From: CAVRIA01 sp963721115
GTDB taxonomy: Bacteria > Desulfobacterota > Binatia > HRBIN30 > CADEER01
Direction: 5' to 3'
Length of the DNA stretch: 64,000 bases
Assembly: GCA_963721115.1 (NCBI GenBank)
Contig: CAVRIA010000006.1
Coordinates: 1 to 64,000, forward strand
The position numbers and the translations under genes are program-made. Position 1 is the stretch's first letter. Each line of letters opens with the position of its first letter. Under the pieces are notes generated by a model, which was not told where the DNA came from, did not search any database, and saw only the letters and a program-made list of their open reading frames with translations. This document shows positions 1-8,271 of the stretch, one piece after another.

Positions 1-727
1 CGAGGGCGAAACCTACGGTTGTCGCCCTCGAGCTCCCACTTCCCTTGAACGCTGCGCGGGCAAATAGGGTGTAGTGGTCGCCCCGCGGCCAGGTAGCGCA
101 GTCCCAGTGAGCCGCCCGATCGACCACCACCATTCTTGCGCGGCTCTGCCCGAACCGCGTCCACGCGCGCGTTCGAAGAGAGCCGTGTGCTCGGAACGAG
201 GCAGGAGGTCGAAGCACCTCGATCGAGCGTGTTGCGCACACCAAGCGAAGCGCTTCATCGCGAAGCGAAGGAAGAAAAAATCAAAACTCCAAGGCCTCGA
301 CCTTTCGAAGAGGCGCGAGAGCGAGATCGGCAGAGAGTGGCGCGGTGGTGAAGCCGTGCGCGAGACCGAGGGAGTCGGTTCCCGTCAGTGGCGCGTAGAT
401 TCAGGTAGTGAGGCGGATCCCGTTACGCGCGCCGACCGCCAGGTCCGGTGCTCAAAGGGGAAGCGGATTCGCCTCGGAGCGGAGCCACCGGAGAGAGGGG
501 TGCGAGGAGGGAACCGCGGCGTCTGAGCGGTTCCCTCCCCGGAGGGGCCGCAGGGGCGCAAGCCCCGCATAAAACAAGCCGGTACCTCGTGACCAAAGGG
601 GCCGCGGATCGCGTGTCGCGCCGGGAAACACGCCGCCAAGCTTGTCACCCAAGCGCGTCCGTGATGTCACTCCTGCGCAGACCATTCACTGATGGAGAGA
701 GCCAGAAGAGAGCGAAAGGAGAACGCC
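1..727. other. No supported gene; hairpin-rich leader region
   Basis: No reading frame here resembles a known protein, and the overlapping short frames look like GC-driven shadows. The stretch is rich in strong inverted repeats. An imperfect hairpin opens the window (1-9 pairs with 22-30). A perfect 12-bp stem (506-517 with 527-538, 9-nt loop) lies inside, followed by a small GGGGC/GCCCC hairpin near 554-567. None is followed by a T-run, so they are not classical terminators. A structured RNA is possible but I do not recognise one. Confidence 0.4.
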
Positions 728-1097
728 ATGGCCGAATGAGGCGCGAGAAAAAGGACGGGAGGTATTCGAGCAGGTGATGGGCTTTGCCCCGCCGGAGAAG
801 GTGGACGACGACCTGTTTCTCGAGGCGACGGTCGATCACCTCTTCGCCAAGGTCTGGTCGCGCGGCGGGCTGTCGGTCCGCGAGCGCCGCCTGATCACGC
901 TCACCGTCCTCACCTGCCTCGGGCACGAGCCGACGCTGGAGCTCCACCTGGGCGCGGCGATGCGGGGAGACCTCAGCGACGAGGAGATCGACGAGCTGAT
1001 GCTGCACCTCACGCACTACGCCGGCTGGCCGGTCGGCGCCCTCGGCTTCGGCGTCGTGCGCCGCCTCCGCGCTCGCCGCGATCAGGCGAAGAAGTGA
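728..1097 (+). CDS. Carboxymuconolactone decarboxylase (CMD/AhpD-like) family protein, one-base frameshift near its start
   Basis: A small all-helical protein of the CMD/AhpD superfamily, seen in the block with the E-x-x-L-H-L motif, then D-E-E-I-D-E-L-M-L-H-L and the closing Y-A-G-W-P-V motif. The family includes PcaC-type decarboxylases and AhpD-type peroxidase partners. The AhpD C-x-x-C is absent here, so a PcaC-like or unknown role is more likely. The visible open frame begins only at 774/777, but an ATG at 728 has a perfect AAGGAG site at 715-720. Removing one T near 737 joins it in frame, giving an N-terminus M-A-E-E-A-R-E-K-G-R-E-V-F that matches the family. I therefore take 728 as the start and treat the extra base as an error or a mutation. 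It stands alone, convergent with the thiolase. Confidence 0.72.
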
Positions 1098-1101
1098 GGT
1101 T

Positions 1102-2259
1102 TCACTCCCGCCCGATGATGCTGATGCCGCAGGCCTGCGGCGCGCCGCCGATGTTGTGGCTGAGCGCCAAATCGACGTTCGCGATCTGGCGCGGCCCCGC
1201 CTTGCCCTGCAGCTGCTTGTAGTTCTCGTAGATCATGCGCACGCCGGTGGCGCCGGTCGGGTGGCCGAAGGTCTTGAGGCCGCCGTCCGTGTTGACCGGC
1301 AGCTCGCCGTCGAGCGCGAACGTGCCGCTGTCGATGTGCTCCTTGGCGGCGCCCTTCTCGCAGAGGCCGAGATCCTCGTAGGTCAGCAGCTCGGTGAGCG
1401 TGAAGCAGTCGTGCACCTGGGCGATGCTGATCTGCTTGGACGGGTTGGTGATCCCCGCCTGCTCGTACGCCTGCTGCGCGGCGTACACCGTCGGCTTCCA
1501 GCGCAGGAAGTCGAACGACGGGTCGTTCTGCGGATTGGGCGCGAGGGCGATGGCGACGGCCTTCACCAGCACGTAGTCGTCGCGGAAGCTCTTGGCCAGC
1601 TCGCGCCGGGTCAGGACGGCGACCGCCGCACCGTCGGACTGGGCGCAGCAGTCGTAGAGGCCGAAGGGCCAGGAGATGATCGGCGCCTTGAGCACGTCGT
1701 CGACCGTGATCTCCTTCTTCAGCATCGACTTCGGCGCCAGCGTGCCGTTGTGGTGGTTCTTCACCGCGATCTTGGCGAGATCCTCGCGCCCGGCGCCGTA
1801 GGTCTCGAAGTACTTCGCCGCGCACAGCGAGAACCAACCGGCCGGCGTCATCGGCAGGCCGCGCACGCCCATCGTCTGCACGCTGGGGCCCGACACGCCG
1901 CGGTCCTTCGGCTTGTCGAAGCCGACCACCAGCACCGTGTCGTACATTCCGCAGGCGATCGCGAAGACGCCGAAGCGGAAGGCGTCGGTGCCGGTGGCGC
2001 AGTAGTTCTGCACCATGCTGACCGGGCGCCCGAAGAGCTTCAGCGACTCGGCGACCTCGGCGGTGCCGCGCGACGGGTAGACCGCGCCGCAGAAGACGGC
2101 CTCGATCTGCTCCTGCGGGCTCTCGATACCGGCATCCTCGTAGGCCTCGAACGCCGCCTCGACGATCATGTCCTCGGGTGCCTTGTCCCAGTTCTCGCCG
2201 AACTTGCAGCACCCCATGCCGACGATCGCCACCTTGTCCCGGATCGCTTCTGCGTTCAT
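1102..2259 (-). CDS. SCP2-type thiolase / acetyl-CoA acetyltransferase-like protein
   Basis: A 385-residue thiolase-fold enzyme of the SCP-x/lipid-transfer type, expected to condense or cleave acyl-CoA thioesters in the cytoplasm. The nucleophilic Cys is at about residue 87 in N-Y-C-A-T-G-T-D-A, and the later blocks V-H-D-C-F, G-H-P-T-G-A-T-G and S-H-N-I-G-G supply the active-site histidines. The start at 2259 (M-N-A-E-A-I) has a GAGGGAG site just upstream. The longer frame from 2292 lacks one. It is the downstream gene of a two-gene set with the HMG-CoA-synthase-like/DUF35 fusion (about 107 bp gap), an arrangement that recalls the archaeal thiolase-HMGCS-DUF35 complex. Substrate cannot be read from sequence. 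Acetoacetyl-CoA formation or side-chain degradation of a bulky acyl-CoA are both possible. Confidence 0.85.
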   Translation of the reverse strand: MNAEAIRDKVAIVGMGCCKFGENWDKAPEDMIVEAAFEAYEDAGIESPQEQIEAVFCGAVYPSRGTAEVAESLKLFGRPVSMVQNYCATGTDAFRFGVFAIACGMYDTVLVVGFDKPKDRGVSGPSVQTMGVRGLPMTPAGWFSLCAAKYFETYGAGREDLAKIAVKNHHNGTLAPKSMLKKEITVDDVLKAPIISWPFGLYDCCAQSDGAAVAVLTRRELAKSFRDDYVLVKAVAIALAPNPQNDPSFDFLRWKPTVYAAQQAYEQAGITNPSKQISIAQVHDCFTLTELLTYEDLGLCEKGAAKEHIDSGTFALDGELPVNTDGGLKTFGHPTGATGVRMIYENYKQLQGKAGPRQIANVDLALSHNIGGAPQACGISIIGRE

Positions 2260-2366
2260 CGCTCCCTCTCGTCGAAGTTCTCCACTATCCACTAACCCGT
2301 GGAGCCCCGCCCGTCTACAGCCGAGCTCTGCGTGCCGCCGTTCAGCGGATCGACGCTATCGCTCTC

Positions 2367-3785
2367 TCACCGCACCGGCGTGCACTTCCAGAAGTAGTTC
2401 GGCGTGCCGCCGTACTCGTGGATCTTCCGAAACGTGAACTCCACCGGCAGCTCCAGCTTCACCTCCCGGGGCGAGGCGTCGGTCATCTGCAGGTACAGGC
2501 GCGCCCCGCCCTCGGCCTCGATCATGGTCACGATCTGCGGCGGGTCCGGGCTGCCGGCGAAGAAGTCGAAGGTGTGCGACATGACCTTGCCGGTACGGTC
2601 CGAGAGTCGAATCTCGTCGAAGTCGTCGCGCGCGTAGCAGGTGAAGCAGACGCGCTGAAAGGGGAACTGCTCCTGGCCGCACTTGCGGCAGTGTTGCCCG
2701 TGCAGGCTGATGTCCTCGTTGCGGTCGCGGAAGTGGATGGTCGCCGACACGCCGCCGCCGGCGCGGCGGTCGAACTCGCTCGCCTCCAAGTGGCGGAACT
2801 TCAGGTACTTGTCGTAGTCGTCGAACTCGCGGCGGCGCTCGAGGTGCCAGCGGATGCCGCGCCGGTCGCTCAGCTTGCGGACCGGCTCGGCGACCTCGAG
2901 GAGGAAGGCGTCGGCGCCGTCCCCGTAGCTCGCGACCAGGAGCTTGTCGCCCGGGCGGGCGTTCTCGAGCGCGCCCACCAGGAGCATGGGGGCGAACGCC
3001 ACTCCGGTGTTGCCGAGCCGGCCGAAGAGCGCGTCCTGCACCTGCGTCTTGGGGTCGACGCCGAGCGACCGCGCCGCCGCCGCGTGACTGCGGGCGTCCG
3101 GCCCGTACAGCGCCACCTTGCCGACGTCCTTGACGCTCACCCCGGCCTTGTCCATCAACGCCTTGACGGCCTCGCCGACGTTGGCGCGATAGCCGTGCTC
3201 GACCACGAAGCGGTCCTCCCACGAGTGCACGAACGGGTCCTTGTCGGTACGCCAGACGTCGATGATCTCGTCCGAGATGGTATGCCGGGCGAGGACCGCC
3301 GCCGCCACCTCGGCATCGCCGATCAACAGCGCCGCCGCCCCATCGCCGAAGGAGCGCTCGAGGGCGGAGCGCGGCGCGCCCATGCGGCAGTCGCTGGCGA
3401 TCACCAGTACATTGCGGGCGGAGCCGGCGCCGACGGCGTCGAGGGCGGATCGCAGCGCCGCCGTTCCCGCCCGCAGCGAGCCGCCGAAGTCGGCCGTGGC
3501 GACGTCGCGGCGCAGATCGAGCGCCTTGGCGATCACCGCGGCGCCCTGCTTCTCCTTGTAGGGATAGCTCGTGGACGCGAACAGCAGCCCGTCCACCGAG
3601 CTGCGCTCGATGCCGCGCAGGCAATCCATGCCGGCCGCGACGGCCATCGTGACACTGTCTTCGTCGAAGTACGCGATCGCCTTCTCGCCCCCGCCGCCGC
3701 TCGCCTTGCGACCCCCGCCGGAGATTGCGGAGAGGGGCAACCGCAGCATCGGAATGTACGCGCCGTACGAGCTGACACCCACCAT
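2367..3785 (-). CDS. HMG-CoA-synthase-like domain fused to a DUF35 zinc-ribbon/OB-fold domain, catalytic triad missing
   Basis: A 472-residue two-domain protein. Residues 1-340 follow the HMG-CoA synthase/KAS III fold. About 350-472 is a DUF35 domain with a zinc ribbon C-x2-C-x10-C-x2-C followed by an OB-fold. DUF35 partners of thiolases are thought to bind CoA and channel intermediates. The HMGCS catalytic positions are all changed: the Glu is Thr72 (A-S-T-S-Y-P-Y), the nucleophile Cys is Leu104 (G-S-L-R-A-G-T), and the His is Tyr227 (A-L-Y-G-P-D). So it probably does not condense acetyl-CoA by the usual mechanism and may be a scaffold. The start at 3785 has a GAGG ribosome site; the upstream 19 codons are ignored. 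It precedes the SCP2 thiolase on the same strand, so the two are probably co-transcribed and physically partnered. Confidence 0.85.
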   Translation of the reverse strand: MVGVSSYGAYIPMLRLPLSAISGGGRKASGGGGEKAIAYFDEDSVTMAVAAGMDCLRGIERSSVDGLLFASTSYPYKEKQGAAVIAKALDLRRDVATADFGGSLRAGTAALRSALDAVGAGSARNVLVIASDCRMGAPRSALERSFGDGAAALLIGDAEVAAAVLARHTISDEIIDVWRTDKDPFVHSWEDRFVVEHGYRANVGEAVKALMDKAGVSVKDVGKVALYGPDARSHAAAARSLGVDPKTQVQDALFGRLGNTGVAFAPMLLVGALENARPGDKLLVASYGDGADAFLLEVAEPVRKLSDRRGIRWHLERRREFDDYDKYLKFRHLEASEFDRRAGGGVSATIHFRDRNEDISLHGQHCRKCGQEQFPFQRVCFTCYARDDFDEIRLSDRTGKVMSHTFDFFAGSPDPPQIVTMIEAEGGARLYLQMTDASPREVKLELPVEFTFRKIHEYGGTPNYFWKCTPVR

Positions 3786-3942
3786 CGAAAACCCTCGTCT
3801 CTCTGTCGTGTGAATTCGTCGCACGCGACCGGCAGGCCGCACGGAGAACCGGCTACTTCGGCCAGCCCCGCGAACCTAGCGAGGCACCGCCGTTCGGGTC
3901 AAGCTTGCGCGACGGCCCGCCGCCGCGCCGCGAGCACACCAA

Positions 3943-4548
3943 CTACTGGTACTTGCGCATGACCGCAACGACCACGCCGCGGATCTCCAGGTCCCCGGCG
4001 GCAACGACGATCGGCTCGATGCCGTCGTTGGCCGGCTGTAGCCGCACCTTGCCGTTCTTCTCCGGGTAGTAGCGTTTCACCGTCGCCTCGCCCTTGACCA
4101 CCGCGACCACGGTCTCGCCGCTGCTCGGCGTCGGGCGCTCCTCGACCACGACGTAGTCTCCGTCCCAGATGCCGTCGTCGATCATCGAGTCTCCGACCAC
4201 GCGCAGGACGTACGTGTTCTCCCGGCGGATGAACTCCTCGGGAACCGAGATGCTGTCGGCGGTCTCCAGTGCCTCGATCGGCCGGCCGGCGGCGACGCGA
4301 CCGAGCAGGGGCAGGTCCACCGCCAGCTTCTGCTGTTGCTGGGGGACCAGCTCGATGGCGCGGCTGTGGTTCCAGGTGCGCCGGATCAAGCCCTTGTCCT
4401 CGAGGTTGGTGAGGTGCTTGTGCACGGTTGCCAGCGAGCTCAGCTCGAAGCGCGCGCCGATCTCCTCGAGGGTCGGGGCATAGCCGTGCTCCGTAAGGTA
4501 GGCGGCGATGTAGTCGTACAGCTCCTTTTGTCGCTTGGTCAGGAACAC
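3943..4548 (-). CDS. lexA: LexA repressor (SOS regulator, S24 self-cleaving)
   Basis: A 201-residue LexA of normal length. Residues 1-65 form the winged helix DNA-binding domain, with the helix-turn-helix around E-I-G-A-R-F-E-L-S-S. The Ala87-Gly88 self-cleavage bond lies in G-R-V-A-A-G-R-P, and the S24 catalytic dyad is Ser121 (G-D-S-M) and Lys158 (A-T-V-K-R). It represses SOS genes and cleaves itself with RecA on DNA damage. The GTG at 4548 is chosen as start because AGGAGG sits eight bases upstream and the product then begins at the usual V-F-L-T-K-R-Q. The long upstream frame to 4833 is not needed. A direct repeat TAGCGAA spaced 11 bp (4578-4595) lies upstream of the start and could be part of an operator, but I see no clear family consensus. 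It is divergent from the Hpt gene. Confidence 0.93.
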   Translation of the reverse strand: MFLTKRQKELYDYIAAYLTEHGYAPTLEEIGARFELSSLATVHKHLTNLEDKGLIRRTWNHSRAIELVPQQQQKLAVDLPLLGRVAAGRPIEALETADSISVPEEFIRRENTYVLRVVGDSMIDDGIWDGDYVVVEERPTPSSGETVVAVVKGEATVKRYYPEKNGKVRLQPANDGIEPIVVAAGDLEIRGVVVAVMRKYQ

Positions 4549-4835
4549 AGGCGCCTCCTCCCTCGAGGGGACATCGATAGCGAAAATGTAGCGAAGGGGC
4601 AACTGCGCGCCGCACCCGCCCGACGACATCGGCGGCTCACCGTTTCCGGTCCCTTGGGCCGAAAACGTCATCGCATGGTCGCCCAATGTACCGCCACGTT
4701 CACCGAGCAGCGGTCGGGATCTGGCGCAAGCTCGAAGAGCCTCATGGCATGCGATGTGCACAACCGAATCGGGATGATCATTGCTGCGTGCAGGCCGGCG
4801 GAGTGCCGGACATCGCGAGCCGGTGAACAGCAAGC

Positions 4836-5192
4836 ATGGCGAACCCTTTGAATCAGCCCGTCGATCGGGAATCGCTGCTCGAGCGCGTCGAGGGCGATCG
4901 CGAGCTGTTGTCCGAGATGGTCGGGCTCTTCCTCGACGACTGTCCCAACCGGCTGGCCAACTTGCACCACGCGCTGCTGCGCGGCGATGCGGCGCAGGTG
5001 GCGCTGGTGGCGCACTCGATCAAGGGTTCCGTCTGCAACCTCAGCGCATCCGCCGCCACCGAAGCGGCGGCGAAGCTGGAAGAGCTCGCCGTCAGCGGCG
5101 ACCTGAGTCTTGCCGGGAAGGCCGGTGAGGATCTCGAGCGCGAGCTGGCCCGACTCCAACCGGCGCTGACGGCAATCGTCCGCGGCGATTGA
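4836..5192 (+). CDS. Histidine phosphotransfer (Hpt) domain protein
   Basis: A free-standing 118-residue Hpt protein that relays phosphate between receiver domains. The phosphorylatable histidine is His60 in the signature A-H-S-I-K-G-S, flanked by two amphipathic helices typical of the four-helix bundle. It ends 46-63 bp before a hybrid histidine kinase that has two receiver domains but no Hpt domain of its own, so this protein is the obvious missing link of that phosphorelay. The start ATG at 4836 is preceded only by a weak GGTGAACAG purine stretch, but the family N-terminus fits. Divergent from lexA across about 290 bp; no damage-control link is implied by that alone. Confidence 0.85.
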   Translation: MANPLNQPVDRESLLERVEGDRELLSEMVGLFLDDCPNRLANLHHALLRGDAAQVALVAHSIKGSVCNLSASAATEAAAKLEELAVSGDLSLAGKAGEDLERELARLQPALTAIVRGD

Positions 5193-5203
5193 GCGTGCCT
5201 ACG

Positions 5204-5231
5204 GCGGTCCTTTTCTAGCGGTCCTTTTCTA
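5204..5231. repeat. Tandem duplication of a 14-bp unit before the hybrid kinase gene
   Basis: The unit GCGGTCCTTTTCTA occurs twice back to back, at 5204-5217 and 5218-5231, in the short gap between the Hpt gene and the kinase gene. It could be a regulator half-site pair or a replication-slippage product. Nothing else in the gap stands out. Confidence 0.7.
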
Positions 5232-5255
5232 TCGGGTGTGAGCCGGGAGACCCAA

Positions 5256-7559
5256 ATGCACAGTCCGACGAGCGCAACGGACTCGGGAGTCGACCTCCCC
5301 AATCCTGTCGGCGTCGCACCGGCCACCGACACACCCGGCAGCGCGGGGACTTCGCGAGGTGTCCCCGAAGTCGAAATCGAGCGGGCGAACCGCCTGCTGC
5401 TCGTTTCCCGCGTACGTGCCGGGACCTGGGTGCTGGCGGCCGGCGTCGCGATCTTCGCCACCGGCGAGTTCTGGATGAATCGGCATCTGCTGGTTCCTCT
5501 GTACGCGCTCAAGGTCGTCGAGCTGAGCGTGGCCCTCGGTGTCTTCTGGTCGCTCCGGGTGGCGCGGTTGCGAGAGCGGATCGAAACGATCGCCATGCTC
5601 GCGGTGTGCGCGATCTGCTTCACGACCGCGGCGGGCGCGATCGTGGCGGGGGACTTCACGACGCCGCCGCTGCTGTTCATCGTTCTCGAGATGGCCGTCG
5701 CGACCTTGCTGCCGTGGGGGCCGTGGCGGCAGCTGGTCACGGTGGCGGCGGCCTCCGCCGCCCTGCTGTGGAACGTCTACGCGGTGGCGGGCACTCTGGC
5801 CGTCGTGCCGAGCTACCACGGCGTCGCGGTAGCGGTCGCCTTCGCGGCTTCTCTGTACGTCGCCAACGAGTTCCGCCGCTATCGCAGCGAACGCCAACGG
5901 GCCGAGCTCGAGCTTCACCAGGCGAAGGAGGCCGCCGAGGCGGCCAGCCGGGCCAAGAGCGAGTTCCTCGCCAACATGAGCCACGAGATCCGCACGCCGA
6001 TGAACGGCATCATCGGGATGACCGAGCTGACGCTGGACACCGATCTGACGGCCGAGCAGCGCGATTACCTGGAGATGGTGCGGTCGAGCGCCGACGCCCT
6101 GCTCGCGGTCATCAACGACATCCTCGACTTTTCCAAGATCGAAGCCGGAAAGCTCGAGCTCGAGAGCGCCGAGTTTCATCTGCGCGACGCGGTGGGCGAG
6201 ACGATGAAGACGCTGGCGCTGCGGGCGTCGCAGAAGGGCCTCGAGATGGTCTGCGACGTCGCGCCCGACGTGCCCGACCAGCTGGTCGGCGATCCGGGAC
6301 GGCTGCGCCAGATCCTCGTCAACCTGATCGGCAACGCGATCAAGTTCACCGACAGCGGCGAGATCGTCGTGAGGGTGAGAACCGATTTGCGAAGCGACGA
6401 CGAGACCCGCCTCAGCTTCTCGGTGATCGACACCGGCATCGGGATTCCGCGCCAGGTGCAGAAGCACATCTTCGAGGCCTTCTCACAGGCGGATGGCTCG
6501 ACGACGCGCCGCTACGGCGGCACCGGGCTCGGGCTGGCGATCTCGGCCCGCCTGGTGGCCCTGATGGGCGGCGATCTCGTGGTGCAGAGCGACCCCGGTC
6601 TGGGCAGCACGTTTCGATTCGACGCCCGATTCGCCGTGCCACCACCGCAGGAGGCGAGCCGCCCGGCCGTCGAGGCTCCCGACCTGCGCGACCTGCCGGT
6701 GCTGGTGGTCGACGACAACGAGACGAACCGGCGCATCCTCGACGCGATGCTGGCCAACTGGCAAATGCGACCGTCGTCGGTCGCCGGTGGGCACGCGGCC
6801 CTCGCCGAGCTGATGCGAGCGGCCGCTGCCGGATCGCCGTATCCGCTCATCCTGATCGACGCGCAGATGCCGGAGATGGACGGGTTCACGCTGGCTCGAC
6901 GGATCGTGGAGTCGCCGCGACTGCACGGCGCGATGGTGATGATGCTGTCGTCGGCCGCACAGCCGGGGGATCGGGTCCGTTGCCGCGAGCTCGGCGTTGC
7001 ATCTTACGTGACCAAGCCGATCACGCAGTCGGAGCTGCTCAACGCAATCCTCACTGTGCTCACGATCGCGCCGCGCCCGAGGAAGGAAGCCGTTGCGACG
7101 AAGGTTGCGCCGGCTATCGCGGAGACCTCGGCCGCGGGCGCCAGACGACTGCGCATCCTGTTGGCGGAAGACCATCCGGTGAACCAGAAGCTGGTCTCCC
7201 GGCTCCTGCAGAAGCACCATCACCAGGTGATGATCGCGTCGAACGGACGCGAGGCGCTGTCGTTCTTGGAGGCGGGGCACTTCGACATGGTGCTGATGGA
7301 CGTTCGCATGCCGGAGATGGACGGGTTTGCGGCGACGGCGGCCATCCGCGCCCGCGAGCGCGCCACCGGCATCCGCGTTCCGATCATTGCCATGACCGCC
7401 CATGCCATGAAGGGAGACGAGGAGCGTTGTCTGGAGGCCGGCATGGACGACTATGTCTCCAAGCCGATCGATCCCGCGAAGCTTTTCGCCGCCCTGGAGA
7501 GATTGGCGCCGCAGCGGCCGGCGGAGAGCGAGCCGCTGCGAAGCGCGGCCGGAGCTTGA
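5256..7559 (+). CDS. Membrane hybrid sensor histidine kinase with two receiver domains
   Basis: A 767-residue hybrid kinase. The N-terminal third (about residues 45-205) contains six hydrophobic segments, with only very short loops between them, so the signal may be sensed in the membrane. A short coiled coil leads to HisKA with the phospho-His in M-S-H-E-I-R-T-P-M-N, then an HATPase with N (N-L-I-G-N-A-I-K-F), D-T-G-I-G and G-G-T-G-L-G-L boxes. Two receivers follow: one with V-V-D-D-N and acceptor Asp in L-I-D-A-Q-M-P-E-M-D-G, one with L-A-E-D-H and L-M-D-V-R-M-P-E-M-D-G. No Hpt domain is present; the preceding gene supplies it. I prefer ATG 5256 (GGGAG seven bases upstream) to GTG 5238. The final output regulator is not in this neighbourhood. 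Confidence 0.92.
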   Translation: MHSPTSATDSGVDLPNPVGVAPATDTPGSAGTSRGVPEVEIERANRLLLVSRVRAGTWVLAAGVAIFATGEFWMNRHLLVPLYALKVVELSVALGVFWSLRVARLRERIETIAMLAVCAICFTTAAGAIVAGDFTTPPLLFIVLEMAVATLLPWGPWRQLVTVAAASAALLWNVYAVAGTLAVVPSYHGVAVAVAFAASLYVANEFRRYRSERQRAELELHQAKEAAEAASRAKSEFLANMSHEIRTPMNGIIGMTELTLDTDLTAEQRDYLEMVRSSADALLAVINDILDFSKIEAGKLELESAEFHLRDAVGETMKTLALRASQKGLEMVCDVAPDVPDQLVGDPGRLRQILVNLIGNAIKFTDSGEIVVRVRTDLRSDDETRLSFSVIDTGIGIPRQVQKHIFEAFSQADGSTTRRYGGTGLGLAISARLVALMGGDLVVQSDPGLGSTFRFDARFAVPPPQEASRPAVEAPDLRDLPVLVVDDNETNRRILDAMLANWQMRPSSVAGGHAALAELMRAAAAGSPYPLILIDAQMPEMDGFTLARRIVESPRLHGAMVMMLSSAAQPGDRVRCRELGVASYVTKPITQSELLNAILTVLTIAPRPRKEAVATKVAPAIAETSAAGARRLRILLAEDHPVNQKLVSRLLQKHHHQVMIASNGREALSFLEAGHFDMVLMDVRMPEMDGFAATAAIRARERATGIRVPIIAMTAHAMKGDEERCLEAGMDDYVSKPIDPAKLFAALERLAPQRPAESEPLRSAAGA

Positions 7560-7623
7560 GCGCGCGGCGCGGCGCAAGAAACCGATGGTTGCGAAGCCGA
7601 ACGTGTTGTAGAAGGGGCGTCTC

Positions 7624-8181
7624 ATGGGCTGGGCACTGTTGCTTCTGATCGCGGTCGCCGTGCTGTGGGCGATCTTCACCTACAACGGCCTCGTCTCGCT
7701 GCGGAACAAGGTGCAGAACGGGTGGAAGCAGATCGACGTTCAGCTCAAGCGCCGCCATGATCTCATCCCCAACCTCGTCAACACCGTACGGGGTGCGATG
7801 GAGTTCGAGCGCGGCACGCTCGAGCGCGTCATCGCCGCCCGCAGCCGCGCCGCGCAGGCGCAGGGTGTGCGCGAGACCTCGGCGGCGGAGGGCGAGCTCA
7901 GCCAGGCGTTGCGCCAGCTCTTCGCCCTCGTCGAGAGCTACCCGACGCTGCGCTCCAACGACAACATCCTGAAGTTGCAGGAGGAGATCACCACCACCGA
8001 GAACCAGATCAGCTTCGCCCGCCAGTTCTACAACGACATGGTGATGCGCTTTAACACCCAGCAGGAAGTCTTTCCGGCAAGCCTCATCGCCAGCCGGTTC
8101 GGCTTCCGGCGCGCGGAGTTCTTCTCCGCCGAGGAAGCCGATCGCGCGGTTCCCGAGGTCGACCTGTCGATGCGCGCCTGA
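7624..8181 (+). CDS. lemA: LemA family membrane protein
   Basis: A 185-residue LemA protein of standard length: one N-terminal transmembrane helix (residues 2-20) followed by a long all-helical domain with the hallmark N-G-W-K-Q-I-D-V-Q-L-K-R-R-H-D-L-I-P-N-L-V segment and the late Y-N-D-M-V-M-R-F-N block. LemA proteins are anchored in the membrane with an extracytoplasmic or cytoplasmic helical bundle of unclear function, and are very often paired with a TPM-domain protein or, as here, an M48 metalloprotease. A GAAGGGG ribosome site precedes ATG 7624. The gap to the protease gene is about 90 bp, so co-expression is likely. Confidence 0.92.
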   Translation: MGWALLLLIAVAVLWAIFTYNGLVSLRNKVQNGWKQIDVQLKRRHDLIPNLVNTVRGAMEFERGTLERVIAARSRAAQAQGVRETSAAEGELSQALRQLFALVESYPTLRSNDNILKLQEEITTTENQISFARQFYNDMVMRFNTQQEVFPASLIASRFGFRRAEFFSAEEADRAVPEVDLSMRA

Positions 8182-8271
8182 GACCGGGCGGACGAGAGAG
8201 AACGCCACGTCCTTCTCTCCTTCGGCCCACCCCGTGGCGACCGGCCCCCCAGAACCCTGATCCCGCTCGAC

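Noticed and set aside
50..120. Resemblance to RNase P RNA (GCAAATAGGG ... AGGTAGCGCAG ... GTGAGCC)
   Set aside because: The order is suggestive, but the following conserved segments and the universal 5' block are not found, so the match is probably chance.
728..800. In-frame UGA as selenocysteine in the CMD gene, given that selC is present
   Set aside because: The TGA lies at codon 4 and the reading frame after it is wrong; deleting one base restores the family N-terminus, so it is a frameshift, not Sec.
1156..2295. A 379-codon plus-strand frame opposite the thiolase
   Set aside because: It is a high-GC antisense shadow; the thiolase on the minus strand has all catalytic motifs.
4549..4835. 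A LexA box upstream of lexA
   Set aside because: No gap-spaced palindrome typical of known LexA groups could be identified with confidence; only a direct repeat TAGCGAA is noted.
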